DNA of 64,000 nt from Scortum barcoo (taxonomy: Eukaryota > Chordata > Actinopteri > Centrarchiformes > Terapontidae): contig CM041534.1 in the NCBI GenBank assembly GCA_023238725.1, positions 21,946,303-22,010,302 of the forward strand, in the 5' to 3' direction. The position numbers and the translations under genes are program-made. Below the pieces are notes generated by a model. It was given only the letters and a program-made list of their open reading frames with translations. It was not told where the DNA came from and did no database searches. The stretch's first letter is position 1. The number at the start of each line of letters is the position of its first letter. Of the stretch, positions 49,331 to 60,620 are shown piece by piece.

Positions 49331-52300
49331 TTAGAGCACGGTATACTGTCTCTTGTTGCTGCCTTATATTTTTCCCCTTTTCTGATCAAAAGCTTTCTCC
49401 TGTGAGGACTGGATATTGAAGTTGTCATCCATCTGCAGTTTTGAAATAAAACTGTGGTACCATGTACTGCTGCCATTTTAGACATTTATTTGAAATTCTG
49501 GGCCTGAATAAATCAAAATCCAAGCGTGAATCTTCTTTACTTCATCAATGATTGGTGTAAAGAAACAGCATGATGGGACTAGGTCCAATGTGTTATGTCT
49601 CCGATCACCCCATTATTGCAGCGCTGTGGCCATAGCTGAGGCTCATAGCACACTACTGATTCTCATGGAAAAGCAAATGGCCTGGTTTAGGGCTCTAGAA
49701 CGAGCTCTGAACCAAAAAAGCTGATGGTTTATATCATGACATGAGCTGTGGACAGCACTTGGAACTGCGCAGGGGTACATGGCAAGGTTTGTTGGCCTTA
49801 CTGACTGCATAAATATACCAACAGCACATTCCACAGTGAAATTGAACTCCTGCCACTACAACTGACATATTCACACCCCTGTCACCTCCATACTGACTTA
49901 CATTCCCAGAGCATGCCCCTCATTCCCATAACGTTATGGCAAAGACCACCAACTGAAACGTTCATCTACTGTTACAACTCCTGACAGTTATGCAAACGGG
50001 GAAGGCAAATTTCACAGGAGTAGGCAAAGTGATATTTTTTCAGTACCAACTCTGTGTGCTTATGGAGGTCCTATATAAATATACTTTCGTGCTGGTACCT
50101 CTCCTGCATTGACAAGGTCCAAGGGCCAATTTTGGCTTTTCTTACCAGATTCCGAATGTTCGACTGAGCACAGTGTCACAGTGAAAGGAACGCAGCATTT
50201 GGCCGGGATTCTGTTTGAATTAGTGACCAAGAAAACGCACAAAAAGAGTAGACAGACACTTAGCAGTTTGCTCACAAGTTCATTCAGAGCTGGGGAAAAT
50301 AAAACCAATGTTTTCAGAAAGACTGTTGGGTAGAGGCTGCAAGCAGTCCCATACTTTCAGTCCACTGTTTGAAAATGGGGGCCACATCTGCTTGTCTTTG
50401 CCCTGAATTCATTTTAAATGGAAAAGAGGTGCAACTGTTATCCCTTTTAGGTTCACTGGGCTGTGTCACCAGCTCAGACAATATCTTAACATAGTTTGCC
50501 TGTGCACAAAAAAGAGAGGGGATGTCAGGAGAACAGGCAATTACTGTAAGCTAGTGTGACAGTATACATGAGGCACTGTCTGAGGCCCCGAAATAGTTAA
50601 CATCACACAGGAAGCAGGAAAAAGGTTTGTATCAATGGGTCTCATCCAATGGCGAAGAACATAAGTGCTGCTGTGCATTATGCTTATATGGAGAGCATGA
50701 AAGGTTAAATAATTCCTCTTTCAGCTGTAGATAATGAGAACGACTGTGGAAGCACATCTGCCAGGGGACTCCAAAACCCTGGCAAAGCCACATATATTTG
50801 GTCATAAAAAAGAAAAACAGTGATGGAAATAGTCGTAAGTATACAGAGCTACCAAGGGGCACAAAGTAATGTGTCTCCAGTGGAGCAAAAGTAGCTATTT
50901 TTTGTCAGAGATGAGGTCTGTAATATGCAGTGAGAAGAGGGAAAGAGACAGAGAGTTTACATTGTTGGCTCTATAAGAGTATGGAGAGGTATGGAGATGA
51001 CTGTGAGTCTCTGGCAAGAGGACTACTAACACTAAAATAAAAAAATATATATACCTTTTCCTCCTACTGACAATTTGATTTGAAAAAGTCTATTTTTTGT
51101 CCTCTCTTCGTTGTTTTTCCTTCCACACTAAGCCATTTTTACGCCTCTTTAAGACTGAGTTTTTAAAAAATGCTCTTTAGAAAGGGCTCTTTGACTGTAG
51201 CTGCTCCATTACACTTATTCCAATGTATTACATCTTATCCAGATTATTTCTGTTCTGTTATAATAGTATTCTCATAACAATACCTACTGAGGTCTGGCAA
51301 TGTGGCGACATTATTGTGAATACATCGAGACTGAATAATGAGATGATGAGACTGACCCAACAACAATTTAACCAGATTATCTAAACCAGGCACCATTTCT
51401 TGAGTTAAATACATAAAAGTTAAAAAGTTGGTCTGTAAACTGTTGTGGTTTGAAACAGACCTGACATTTTTACTTTTTTAAATGTTTTACACGTTTGACT
51501 ACTCTACCTACTGTGTTACTTCACTGTCTGGTTTACTTTTAGGTATTTCACCAACATCAACAATTATCAATGATAAGAATGATGGACAAAATAAGAACCA
51601 ATTTGGAATAAGATAGAATTGTCCTTTAAAAAGTCACTTCCTCTTTGTGTTTGCTGTGAAAGTGAAAAACACAAAATACCTGCTCACAGGGGCTTAAAGG
51701 AGACAACAGAGCTTTAACCTTCTGAGACAATCGGCAGTGTTTGTCAAAATTATGATCCAACCCCACTCTTCACCAAATGACTGCAGAGCATCACTTTCCC
51801 AGCGCTATCAGATCTCTGTGGAAGTGTGAGAGCTCTTGGGGAGCTAGTACCACACCCAGTCTTATCAAGCTTATTGTGTGGATTAACACTGGTACAACCA
51901 TCGCAACAAGAGCAAACTGATAAAAATCGACGGTAAAGCAAGCAGAAAATTAATGCAAAAGATATAAGTGACGTGGATGAGACAGATATGAAAACAGGTA
52001 TGTCCTGAATACAATTTAGAGGAGTACAGCTTGAATATATTCACTGTGGGAGTTTAATATTAATAAATCGTCCTCACATCAGTCGTGGTGGCACATTATA
52101 ATGCTTTGCTGTCGACAACATAAGTGTTCCTGTTAGATTGCCTTTTCCAGCTACAGTGAAATAAGAAATCCCTTGAAATACACCAAACACATAAAAAAAT
52201 CATCATATGGATTTGTCAATGAATTCTAAATGACCCATATGAATATTATCTGGTTAAGATATGATATGTTTATGTTAAAGCAACTTAAGTGCTCAGCTAA

Positions 52301-53299
52301 GGATCTTCACTGAGTCGAAAGCTTTGATCATGATGGTTTGATGGTTCTCATGACTTACTAGAAAAACAGTTATAGATTTATATTATGTCTGTATTATGTT
52401 ATATATTTTGAAAATTCAGGTAGCCTATGTATTAGCCTATTATCAGAACTTTAAAAAAACAACATTTTGAGATGCACCTGCTTCCTTAGTGTCTTTTTAC
52501 AAATCACGCAAACGTAATGAAAGCATTGTGTGGGGTGTATTTCACAGAGAAGGACAATATGCAGGATAATAAAGGCTGGGCATTGCATTGGATATTCACT
52601 GGAGGTTAGAAAGAGCAGACAAGGCCAGAGATGCCCCAGAAGGACAATCCAACCTTTCCACCAGCTACTGATGACTAGTATGACCTTCTGTTATAACAAC
52701 GTGCCAGTGTCTTGAATGTTTTCATATACTGCTAAATTAGCAGACATTATTGATTTATAATATTTGATATTACCCAAAGGCTAAGACTGCAGCAATACTG
52801 ATCCATAAAAATATGTTTTTGAGGGTTAGGATTCAGTTTGAATGGTAGTACAGATGCAAATAAGGCTTTAGTTTTAACAGTGTGCTTGACAGAGCTGACT
52901 GGTGTGCATTGCGTACGTTAAGACTCACCAAAACAAACCCAGGAAAGCTTCATGCTACTTGGCTCCAGCATAACAAGTAAAACTCTCCATGTCCATTAAA
53001 ACAGATGGAGATCTGACAGAGACTGATGCCTCATCACCCCAAAGGACACACATACCCAACCAGTGTGTTTCCATTGCTACCAATCCAGATGGGATTCTTG
53101 CCCTCACAGCAGCTGCAGTCCACAGTGTGAAGGTGAATTGTCATACTTTTTTCAAAACTGTCTAGACTTTCCATCCGTCCAGACCAGCATGGGATCCCTG
53201 ATAGGGGAAATCTATTCTGCGAAATGCTCAGAACCCCTAATGAAGAAATGAAGCATGGAGGAACCATGACGGACCACGGCCAGAGGGAACCATACACAG
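49331..53299. other. Non-coding stretch, no gene seen
   Basis: Ordinary AT-rich sequence. The minus-strand open frame at 53034-53297 (87 codons) contains a Cys pair (DCSCCEGKNP) but no recognisable domain, and there are no convincing splice sites at its edges. Confidence 0.5.
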
Positions 53300-53404
53300 G
53301 GAGAGAGGGCCACTGAGAGAGGGAAGCTTAGAGTGGAGGGGGTAAGACCCAGACAGAAAGAAAGGAAGGAAAGGGGGGGGGGCGTATTAAAAAAGAGAGA
53401 GTAT
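53300..53404 (+). repeat. Purine-rich tract with G10 run
   Basis: About 100 bases that are mostly A and G, including AGAAAGAAAGGAAGGAAA and a run of ten G (53373-53382). It is a simple-sequence tract able to adopt triplex or G-rich structures. It has no coding potential. Confidence 0.7.
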
Positions 53405-54000
53405 AAGACCTACTACACTCTTTTCAGTCTCCTTTTTTTCTGTCTATGTTTATTAGATCTTCCCTGAACTTAATTCATGTCTGAAACCACAGTAAACTCA
53501 ACAGACAACAAACCTTTTTACCGCTCATACTGATACTTTACGTTTCAGAAGCAGCAGAGAATTAATTCCTTTCATTTGACATATTTGTACAGTTTAAATA
53601 GGAAGATATTTGACTAGCTAGCAGACCATTCAATTCACCCTATCTGTTGTGAATGGACTTCAAACAAGGATTCCACTCATTTCAACCCCTTTGCTGCTGA
53701 ATAAATATTGAAAAATTGGGTAAAAATGTCATTTTGAAAGCATGAACATCCTGCAGTCTCACTGTCTGGTGACATTTATTCTCCAATTTCTGTCACTGGG
53801 AGAGTATCCTGAGCTGTTTTGCCACCAGTGAAGCCTAATTACTATAAAATCTGTTTGTAGTAAAGTGTCCTCTGGCAACTTTTTGATGCCCTGAAACATA
53901 TCATCTGCGTAAAATCTATTCACATCAATATACTCCTTTAAAAAATATGGTTATAATTTGATGAAATTTTGTTCAAAAATGGAAAATAATTACTTAAACC
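53405..54000. other. Non-coding stretch, no gene seen
   Basis: AT-rich sequence between the purine tract and the repeat copy. Nothing recognisable. Confidence 0.5.
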
Positions 54001-54309
54001 CCCTCTGTGACACTGTTCAGCTAATTCTTCTGTAAAGTTGGAGATTATCAGCTCTCTTTAACCCCTACTTTCAGCAAAAAAAAAGCTCCAATACCCGCTG
54101 TATCGAGCACCAAACAGCAAACAGACAGAGTTTAGAGACTAGCTAGTTAAGAAAGGCAACAACATGGAGGCACCTCTGTGTCTGAAAAATGTACAAGAAA
54201 ACAAGGTCAGTCTCAGCCACTGTGCGAGGCCATCATAGGTTAGGTCTGTGTGTGTGTCAGCATGATGTTCCTGCTCCTTTGTCAGCAAAAATCAATTAAT
54301 GCAGCTTAA
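54001..54309 (+). repeat. Teleost interspersed repeat, copy A
   Basis: Contains CTTTCAGCAAAAAAAAAGCT, GTATCGAGCACCAAACAGCA and AGACTAGCTAGTT, words I associate with a common fish repeat. It ends with CAAAAATCAATTAATGCAGC. The last 22 bases (54286-54307) match 55754-55775 at 21 of 22 positions, showing directly that a related sequence occurs twice within 1.5 kb in the same orientation. The class is unknown, and the left boundary is approximate. Confidence 0.5.
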
Positions 54310-54485
54310 GAATAACCGATATTTGAAAGAAAAAAAAAAAAGTACATTGTGCACATCTCATTGTGTGCGACTTTGTATATAATGTTTTCAGCTCTTTTGG
54401 CTCAGTGTCACCTTTACCCCCCTTTGGCACAAATCTGCCAGGCTGACTCATTGTCTCAGGTGAAGCCAAGCAGAAGACATGGCCG
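54310..54485. other. Short spacer with A12 tract
   Basis: Holds an A-rich run near 54329-54341, then ordinary sequence leading into the C-rich block. Confidence 0.4.
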
Positions 54486-54520
54486 CCCCCAACCCCCCAG
54501 TGCCCCGCCTCCCCATCCCC
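54486..54520 (-). other. Potential G-quadruplex on the minus strand
   Basis: The plus strand has five C runs of 4-6 (54486-54490, 54493-54498, 54503-54506, 54511-54514, 54517-54520) with loops of 2-4 bases. The minus strand therefore has five closely spaced G runs, well within the usual G4 pattern. The block passes into a CA/TA repeat (54520-54555). Confidence 0.7.
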
Positions 54521-54556
54521 ACACACACACTCACACACATATATATACACACAACA
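54520..54556 (+). repeat. Short CA/TA microsatellite
   Basis: Imperfect ACACACAC followed by CACACATATATATACACACA. Directly adjoins the C-rich G4 block. Confidence 0.8.
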
Positions 54557-54703
54557 ACCCCCCTGTACCACAGCTACCTCCTCATCGCCACTCCAGGGAT
54601 TCCCATTTTTTTTCACCGTGTCTGCAGAGGGACTTCTGGGATCACATCACACATCGCTCTGGCGCCTTGCCTCCTGCCACCATCGACATGAGGGTGGTGT
54701 TGT

Positions 54704-54734
54704 GGGGTTGGGGGGGTGGAGATAAGGGTGGGGG
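54704..54734 (+). other. Potential G-quadruplex on the plus strand
   Basis: G runs GGGG (54704-54707), G7 (54710-54716), GGG (54726-54728) and GGGGG (54730-54734) with loops of 2, 9 and 1 bases satisfy the four-run G4 pattern. It lies about 190 bases from the minus-strand G4, giving two opposed G-rich tracts. Confidence 0.65.
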
Positions 54735-54745
54735 ACCACACCCTT

Positions 54746-54770
54746 GCTCAGCACGGCTCAGCACGGCTCC
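54746..54770 (+). repeat. Tandem decamer GCTCAGCACG, about 2.4 copies
   Basis: GCTCAGCACG at 54746-54755 is repeated exactly at 54756-54765, then starts again as GCTC. A very small minisatellite-like tandem next to the plus-strand G4. Confidence 0.8.
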
Positions 54771-54774
54771 ACCT

Positions 54775-54910
54775 TCAGCAGCATAAACTAGTCACCTCAT
54801 TATTTATGACATTTTCTCCACAATTATTAATTACCATCAGAATTACATTATATTCCAGACGCAGTCCAGACACTGTCACATCGGTGACGTCCCACGAGCC
54901 CGGCAGGTCC
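54775..54910. promoter_or_regulatory. Candidate regulatory element rich in homeodomain sites
   Basis: CTCATTATTTATGACATTTT, then TTATTAATTA (54824-54833), CCATCAGAATTACATTATAT, and a CRE-like GGTGACGTCCC (TGACGT at 54885-54890). The AT-rich cores are packed into about 80 bases between G/C-rich simple sequences. Enhancer status is inference. Confidence 0.35.
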
Positions 54911-55479
54911 TATAGGAGTCCGCCCCCCCCACTCCATCAGTCCCCACCCCCCCTTTTTACTGTTTTTCCACATCTCTAATTGGGTTTTGTTTATGGGTTC
55001 TGTGATCACTGGCGACAGCGTGATCAGTGCTGTTGTCTCCCAAAGTCTAATGGGGGGGAAACTTCTTCGTCTATTTATCTGCTGCCTGCTTCACTTTCAC
55101 TAATCACATTGTCATCTAGCAAACAGTGTTTTCATTCAAGACATGTGAGCGTCTGTAATTATTATAGTAAGGTCTGTATTGTACTGCGGCATTTCAAGTC
55201 ATTTCAAGTATTTCGTTGCTCAAGATTGTTAATTCCTGTAACCAACATTGGTAAGGCAAGCCTGGCATATTAGGTATCTCTGCTGTTAGTCTTGTGCCTG
55301 TTGAGGGTTTAGTGGGCTGACTAGTTAAGGTTTAGGGTTACAGTTCACAGATGCCACTTTAAAAGCTTGACTAATCAATACTTTCTATACGGACGAATAT
55401 CTCAGGTTATTCACAACAACTCTAACAGTGATTTTTTTTTACTCGTCTTACTTTTATGTCTGCAAAATCTCATTTCAGC
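54911..55479. other. Non-coding stretch, no gene seen
   Basis: C-rich runs (C8 at 54923-54930, C7 at 54947-54953) begin the stretch. A 10-bp tandem CATTTCAAGT occurs twice near 55189-55209. No gene is seen. Confidence 0.5.
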
Positions 55480-55780
55480 AGCAGTGTCAGCAGGCAGAAA
55501 AGAAAGCACTGATGAAGCAACTGTACACTGCTCAGCACCAGATGACTCTCAGTAGTTGGTGGAAGAAGCAGCGCTATAATGAGAGGGAATATTGGACTAG
55601 CATTCATCAGTTGGCCAGAAATACAGCTCCTAACGAATGCCACTGTTGTTCTGTGTATGCGAGATGTCTAAAAAGGTAATTGTGTCCTAACATGGAGACT
55701 GTAAAAACGTAAAAAAGGTAATATGTCGGATGGCTTTCTGGCACCCAAGAGTCCAAAAACCAATTAATGCAGCTTCAAGC
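55480..55780 (+). repeat. Teleost interspersed repeat, copy B
   Basis: Includes AGTTGGTGGAAGAAGCAGCG, GAGAGGGAATATTGGACTAG, CATTCATCAGTTGGCCAGAA, TGTTGTTCTGTGTATGC, and the shared terminal block (55754-55775) described for copy A. The word order matches the distal half of the same fish repeat family as I remember it, whereas copy A retains the proximal half and the end. The open frames across it are not coding. Left boundary approximate. Confidence 0.5.
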
Positions 55781-58089
55781 TTTTATTGCAACCTATACAA
55801 TATATTACCAGTATTAATCCACAAACAGCAGATTTAACTTCATGCAAGTTTTAGCAGCAGTTTCATGCAAAATCAAAAGGGCTCACTTGAACCCAAATTC
55901 AACCCCCATGTCAGAGGTGGCACAGGTGAAAGTGCTGGGTCCTCGATTGTAGTTAATCTATTCCTCAACTCTCACGACAAAACCGGTGAAAGGCAGCAGA
56001 TGGCTCGTCTCAAAAGTGAAGTGAAATCCAGGAGATAGTCACAAATCCCCCGAGAGCTCTCTGAAACCCACCTAGTGTGGAAGGATCCTGAGGCCCAATG
56101 TTAATTTGTTCCCCTTGGTCAGTTGCACTCTCAAAGTTGTCATAGATTTTTTTTTTTTACCCGACTGAGTTTACTGATGCATAGCACTACATTTAATAAG
56201 ACGAATATACTCTATGCCGCAGACACATTTCAGTTTTGATATCCAGCCATACACAAGGGACTGGAATATGTTGACCCTCACTACATATATTTAACTTGCT
56301 GAAAAATGAAATCCGCCCAGTCAAGTCGAGCTGAATGCTTTTATTCCATCCATTTTATTCCACAATAGTTTGATTATCAAAATTATCATTATGTGTCTGT
56401 TCATCAAGTTTAATCAAAGTTCCTAAGCGCCACTGAAATGCAGGCAATCATTCACTGGAAGATTTATTCAATAATTATGGTCGCAAATTGACCATAACGT
56501 ACCTACAGGGGGATAATAGGATTGTGAATCAATACCAATTACCAGTTGCTGAGATTGTTGCCTCTCACATCTTACTTTTAGCCATATACATTGTCGGCAA
56601 AAATCCCCCTCAACAGAGAATTCATTGTCAGACGGACTTGCCAGATAAAAATGATCAGTGTCAGACTTGCAATTAGTTTCAGTACGATAACACAGGTCCA
56701 TGTCATTTACAATCTTACACCAACTTATAGTACAATTTCAACTTTGCGCAGGTCAGGCCCTGAGATGTAAGAGTTTCATCACTGTGGAGGATCAATTGCC
56801 TTCCCTGCTTGTCAGGGTTTCTTTCCACGCTGCAGCCTTCTCATAGCAGCCCTTCAGTCCCAATGCTCATAATTACCAATCAGTCTGATAAGCAGGTTAG
56901 CTGCCAATAAATCAGCAGTGACATGTGCCTGTTAAGACATTAAGGCACTGATTCTATTAAATTACAAACCAGTGAAACGCTCTTTTTTTTTTTTAAGCCA
57001 GCATATGAGCTAAAAGCCAGCGAAACATCTGTCTTAGTGAAGCTTTTGTTCAAAGCTATCAAATATACTCTGAAAAAGCTAAGAAGAGCTATGAGGCTAG
57101 GCTGAGAAATTATCTTCATAGATCTTCTCTAAACTTTGTGAAGCCTGCAAAGAAACCAAGTTTCATTTGGTAATAAAAATGACGTCTCTGCCGCAGTTTC
57201 TGTATCTCTCATTAAATTAATCTCTCTCAAAAAGACACTTTTGCCTCATAAAATGATAATGAAATTCTTGAGGGAATTTGTTCTTTTCAGTCTCTTTCAT
57301 TATGAAAACCTCTGTCTGAGAAATGGCTGGCTGAGAAACTTGGTCTGGACCGTGGTCTGTATGAAGAGAGAACAATAGAAAACAAATAGCTCCACCCTGA
57401 AATACAAGTCTCTAAGCAGCTCTGATCAGACAAATAGTGTTACACAGAGAGGCAGCAGCATGTAGTATTCAGTCAAAAGTAGATCAGGAAAGATAAAAAC
57501 CCCATTCTGCGAAATCACAGCTGATGTTGCATAACTTCCATGTAGGTTAATGAAGTTCTAATTTAGACTCTGATGAGAATTCACACTGTACGGCCAGAAA
57601 AAAAAAATATATAGAAAACGTCAGGTAGCACACTTTCTTATTCAGCCATCTTTCCTGGACACCAACTGGGATGCAAGCTACCGCATCTGAGCACTGCATC
57701 AAATCCAACACAGAGTGCTCCAAACACAGACAAAGGACCCCCTCCACCCATGGCGAGCGAGAGGACAGTGATTAATGAGGCCACACCAGTGGAGAGTGGC
57801 TCCGTTATACTCCACCTCCAGTCTCTGCTTCGGCAGTAAGAGTGTCAACAAGTAACTAATGACTGCCAAGATGTCCTCTGTTATACATTTCCTGAAAACA
57901 TCACACTCCTTATCACCTCTTATGCTGCACTCACATGGCGGCATGACATGGTGGAGGCAAATTAGATGTTAATTATTTTCAGTAGGAGGCATTGTACACT
58001 GTGCTTAAAGCTTTATATAGCAAAATGCCCAGAACCAAATCCAAAATCACTCTGTTAGGACTCTTTGGGTTTAAGTCAAGTGACAGTAC
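55781..58089. other. Mostly featureless non-coding sequence
   Basis: T10-type runs near 56149-56158 and 56983-56994. Around 57200-57290 (CTCATTAAATTAATCTC, AAATGATAATGAAAT) and 57765-57790 (GTGATTAATGAGGCC) there are clusters of homeodomain cores that might be small regulatory elements. Minus-strand frames at 57547-57944 lack domains. Confidence 0.5.
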
Positions 58090-58198
58090 CAAAAATCATT
58101 CATATGGATAAGAGAAATCTGTGAAACGCTAAAGTAATATTACCATATTATCACAATACTCAAAGTCCATAAAAGATACTGAATTATCGCCCAGCCAT
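58090..58198 (-). mobile_element. Degraded teleost repeat, GGCTGGGCGATA-type end
   Basis: On the minus strand the sequence starts ATGGCTGGGCGATAATTCAG. The plus strand upstream reads ATATTACCATATTATCACAA and TACTCAAAGTCCATAAAAGA. GGGCTGGGCGATAT is a familiar terminus of a widespread fish DNA-transposon-derived repeat with an AT-rich, ATATCG-containing interior. Only about 100 bases remain and no second end or target duplication is seen. Confidence 0.45.
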
Positions 58199-59790
58199 CA
58201 TTCTGCATATTTTAGTCGATTGGATAAGCCACAAATGTGTTGCTCGACCTTTGTTATTTGCTCTTCCAAACAAAATTACTGTGTGAATAAAGCTTTTTCC
58301 CTCCATTGCTACACTGCTCCCTTTTTTATGAAAGTATGCTTAATGTTCGCTCATTAGGCATACTTTCTTTCTTTCATTTCTCAGAATTGCCATGCCAACT
58401 AGTTTGGCCTTGCACTAAAGAAATTTTTTAAGCCTCAGTGTGAATGCAACATAAAACTGTCAGCCATTCAAACTCTCTGGTTCACGCTCACAAAGATATT
58501 TTAGCCAGCGCCTCTTTTCTTTTTTTTTTTTTTTGGAAAAACTCTCTCTCCGCGGGAATCTTATAAAGTTCTTTCCCTCCGCTCTGTTGGTCGGTGAATC
58601 TCTTGAGCCACTGATCGAACTGCAATCTCCCTGTTCAAACACAGCTGTATCAATGGGCTTTTATCATACCGCGCCAACCCCCCCCACCCCCCCATGGATA
58701 CAAAGATATGCACAGCTGCTGCTCTGTTGCCCAGAAACTGAATGTCATTTCAGGAATACCCCCCATTCCACAAACAGGATAGTGTTACAGGAAGCACTGC
58801 AAACAGCCCAAGCCTCCAAACTTGATTTTCCCATTTCGGTCCGAGCACTCTATACTGCTCCCATGCATTTTCTGAGGCCCGTCTGTCTAATGAGAGTTCA
58901 GATGTCACTGAAATTGTAAAGATAGGATGAAAAGAATTACATAATTGCACCTTTCCTAAAGGAGGACCCTGCTGTTATTGAGTTTTTAGTATCGTTTTTC
59001 CCGTCACTGGAGACTGACCTAAACCTCTGTTCAATCAATGCATACCCAGTTATGAGCTCTGCAATTTAAAATCACATTATTGGATGCAGCTCATTTGGTT
59101 TGAGAGTCTTACAGAGCCTATCAAACCCGCTAACAGACACTTTTGTCAATTTGAAGCCAAAAAGCAGCAAAGCAAAAGCATCTGAGGGTTATTTGTTTAG
59201 CAAAATGGCTTTTTTGTTCCTTTCAGACCCTTAATTTCAAATTCAAAGATTAGGCTGTTGACATCAATTTTACATTTCTTTAATCTGCAGGATCACGGAT
59301 AAATATGGACATTTTAATATTATGAAACAATGTAATCAATACATGCTTTCATTGGGGGAAAAAATCTCAAATGTATGCCATGTGAAATTGCCTGAAGAAA
59401 AATACAAATTCAGTTCGGTGACTTCATTGGTTTTATGAGGGTATTCATTAAACTAAGCACCCTTCTTTAGCACTGAATCTATTTTTTCTTTAACCACATG
59501 CTCTATTAGTAGTCCCTGGAAGCGACTTAGCCTTGTTTTTTACAGAGTGAATCAAGACAGGAAGACAGCAGAAAAAAAAAAAGATTTGACCATAGGGGCC
59601 TTTATGAATCACATGTCATTTTCCTCCTTCTTCTGCCACTACAGTGCAAAGAGACTGCCACTCCAATACCTTCAAAGCAGGTGCAAATGTTATAAATAAA
59701 TGCAGGAGGGCGGTTGGGGTTCTCCCTTATTAACCTGACAGATATTTTATATTCTGTACAGTTTGAGGCTTTTCTGCAAGAGGGAGCTGG
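58199..59790. other. Non-coding stretch, no gene seen
   Basis: T15 run at 58520-58534. A C-rich stretch with two runs (C8 and C7) lies at 58678-58694. The 128-codon open frame at 58533-58919 begins in the T run's shadow and has no recognisable domain. An A11-12 run is near 59571-59582. Confidence 0.5.
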
Positions 59791-59940
59791 CATTTAAGGC
59801 CCTCCAGAGGCACTAAAGCCATTGGGCTAGTAAGAAGAGCCATATCCGTGAATGAACTAATTAAGCTCCTCAATGTCCCCGGCAAAATGGTGCCCTGAGA
59901 TTGTTCTCTGCAATAGCGGTAATGAGAAAGAGAGAGACAG
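59791..59940. promoter_or_regulatory. Candidate conserved non-coding element
   Basis: GAACTAATTAAGCTCC (CTAATTAAG at 59857-59865), AGATTGTTCTCTGCAAT (a SOX-like ATTGTT) and GCGGTAATGAG (GGTAATGA at 59919-59926, the same octamer as at 26167). It has no repeat character. Likely part of the larger 59.8-60.6 kb candidate region. Confidence 0.35.
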
Positions 59941-59999
59941 CAGGGTGAAAACATGGGGGGAAAAAAGTGGAAAAGGGGGGTGGGGTCTAGACCTCATCT
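59941..59999 (+). other. G-rich tract
   Basis: G6 (59955-59960), G6 (59975-59980) and G4 (59982-59985) runs separated by A-rich loops. Possible but weak G4 because only three long runs are present. It separates two candidate regulatory blocks. Confidence 0.5.
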
Positions 60000-60029
60000 T
60001 AAAATGCATAAGCAGCGTGCACTGTTCAG

Positions 60030-60620
60030 AAAAGAAAGATTAGCGAGGAGGTGGAGGAGACAGGACTTCAAGCTCCCTCTGTTCCTGTGCTGGGCGAGTG
60101 GACCTGTTATATTTTTGAATGCAAGGTCCGTATTTTCTCGTCTTTGTTTTCCTACCCTTGGTCGCGGCAAGGCTCATTAAAGTCCATAAACAATGTGAGA
60201 TGTGCTCTCTAATGAGCAAATGCTTCTGTAAAAGGGCTCTGTCCTTGGGAAGCTGGCCATGTCAGCTAAAACTGTATCCAAAGCCAGCCTCATGCAACAA
60301 CCGGCCCATTCTCACCAGACTCGTTTGTGTCCTCGATCTCCTCATTTTCATTGTTCGCTCATTTTTTGTACTCTACTTCCCATGCACATTATCGCTCGCT
60401 TTGCCTCCTGACAGAGAGTGCTGACTCATTTCACTTTAAACTTTGCATGTAAATCTGACACAGCGATGAATGAAGATGTGAAACTCCCCTCTCTGCTATG
60501 CTCTGCTCCTTTAGGGTTGCGTCCCAGGAAGTGGGAGTCGACGAAGTCCCAGAAGGTGTTTACGGCACATGGTGGCTAACTAAGTGATCCGCTTGGCCAG
60601 CAACAGAGCGCAGCAGAGCT
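60030..60620. promoter_or_regulatory. Candidate developmental enhancer with FOX/SOX and homeodomain motifs
   Basis: The core is 60160-60230: GCTCATTA (60172-60179) and its reverse complement TAATGAGC (60210-60217) flank ATAAACAATG (60186-60195). The latter overlaps a forkhead site (ATAAACA) and a SOX-type site (ACAATG). Nearby are CATTTTCATTGTTCGCTC (SOX-like ATTGTT), CATGCACATTATCGCTCG and GACTCATTTCAC (AP-1-like TGACTCA, beginning about 60422). CpGs are more frequent than in flanks. Several features suggest a conserved regulatory element; conservation itself is not testable here. The 101-codon open frame at 60119-60424 has no domain I recognise. Confidence 0.4.

Noticed and set aside
53034..53297. 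87-codon minus-strand frame with a Cys-rich patch
   Set aside because: No recognisable domain or splice sites; the Cys residues are too few for a known motif.
55325..55345. Telomere-like word TTTAGGGTTA
   Set aside because: Fewer than two TTAGGG units; also seen once near 25370 and not an interstitial telomere.
58533..58919. 128-codon plus-strand open frame
   Set aside because: It starts beside a T15 run, crosses a C-rich simple tract and has no domain.
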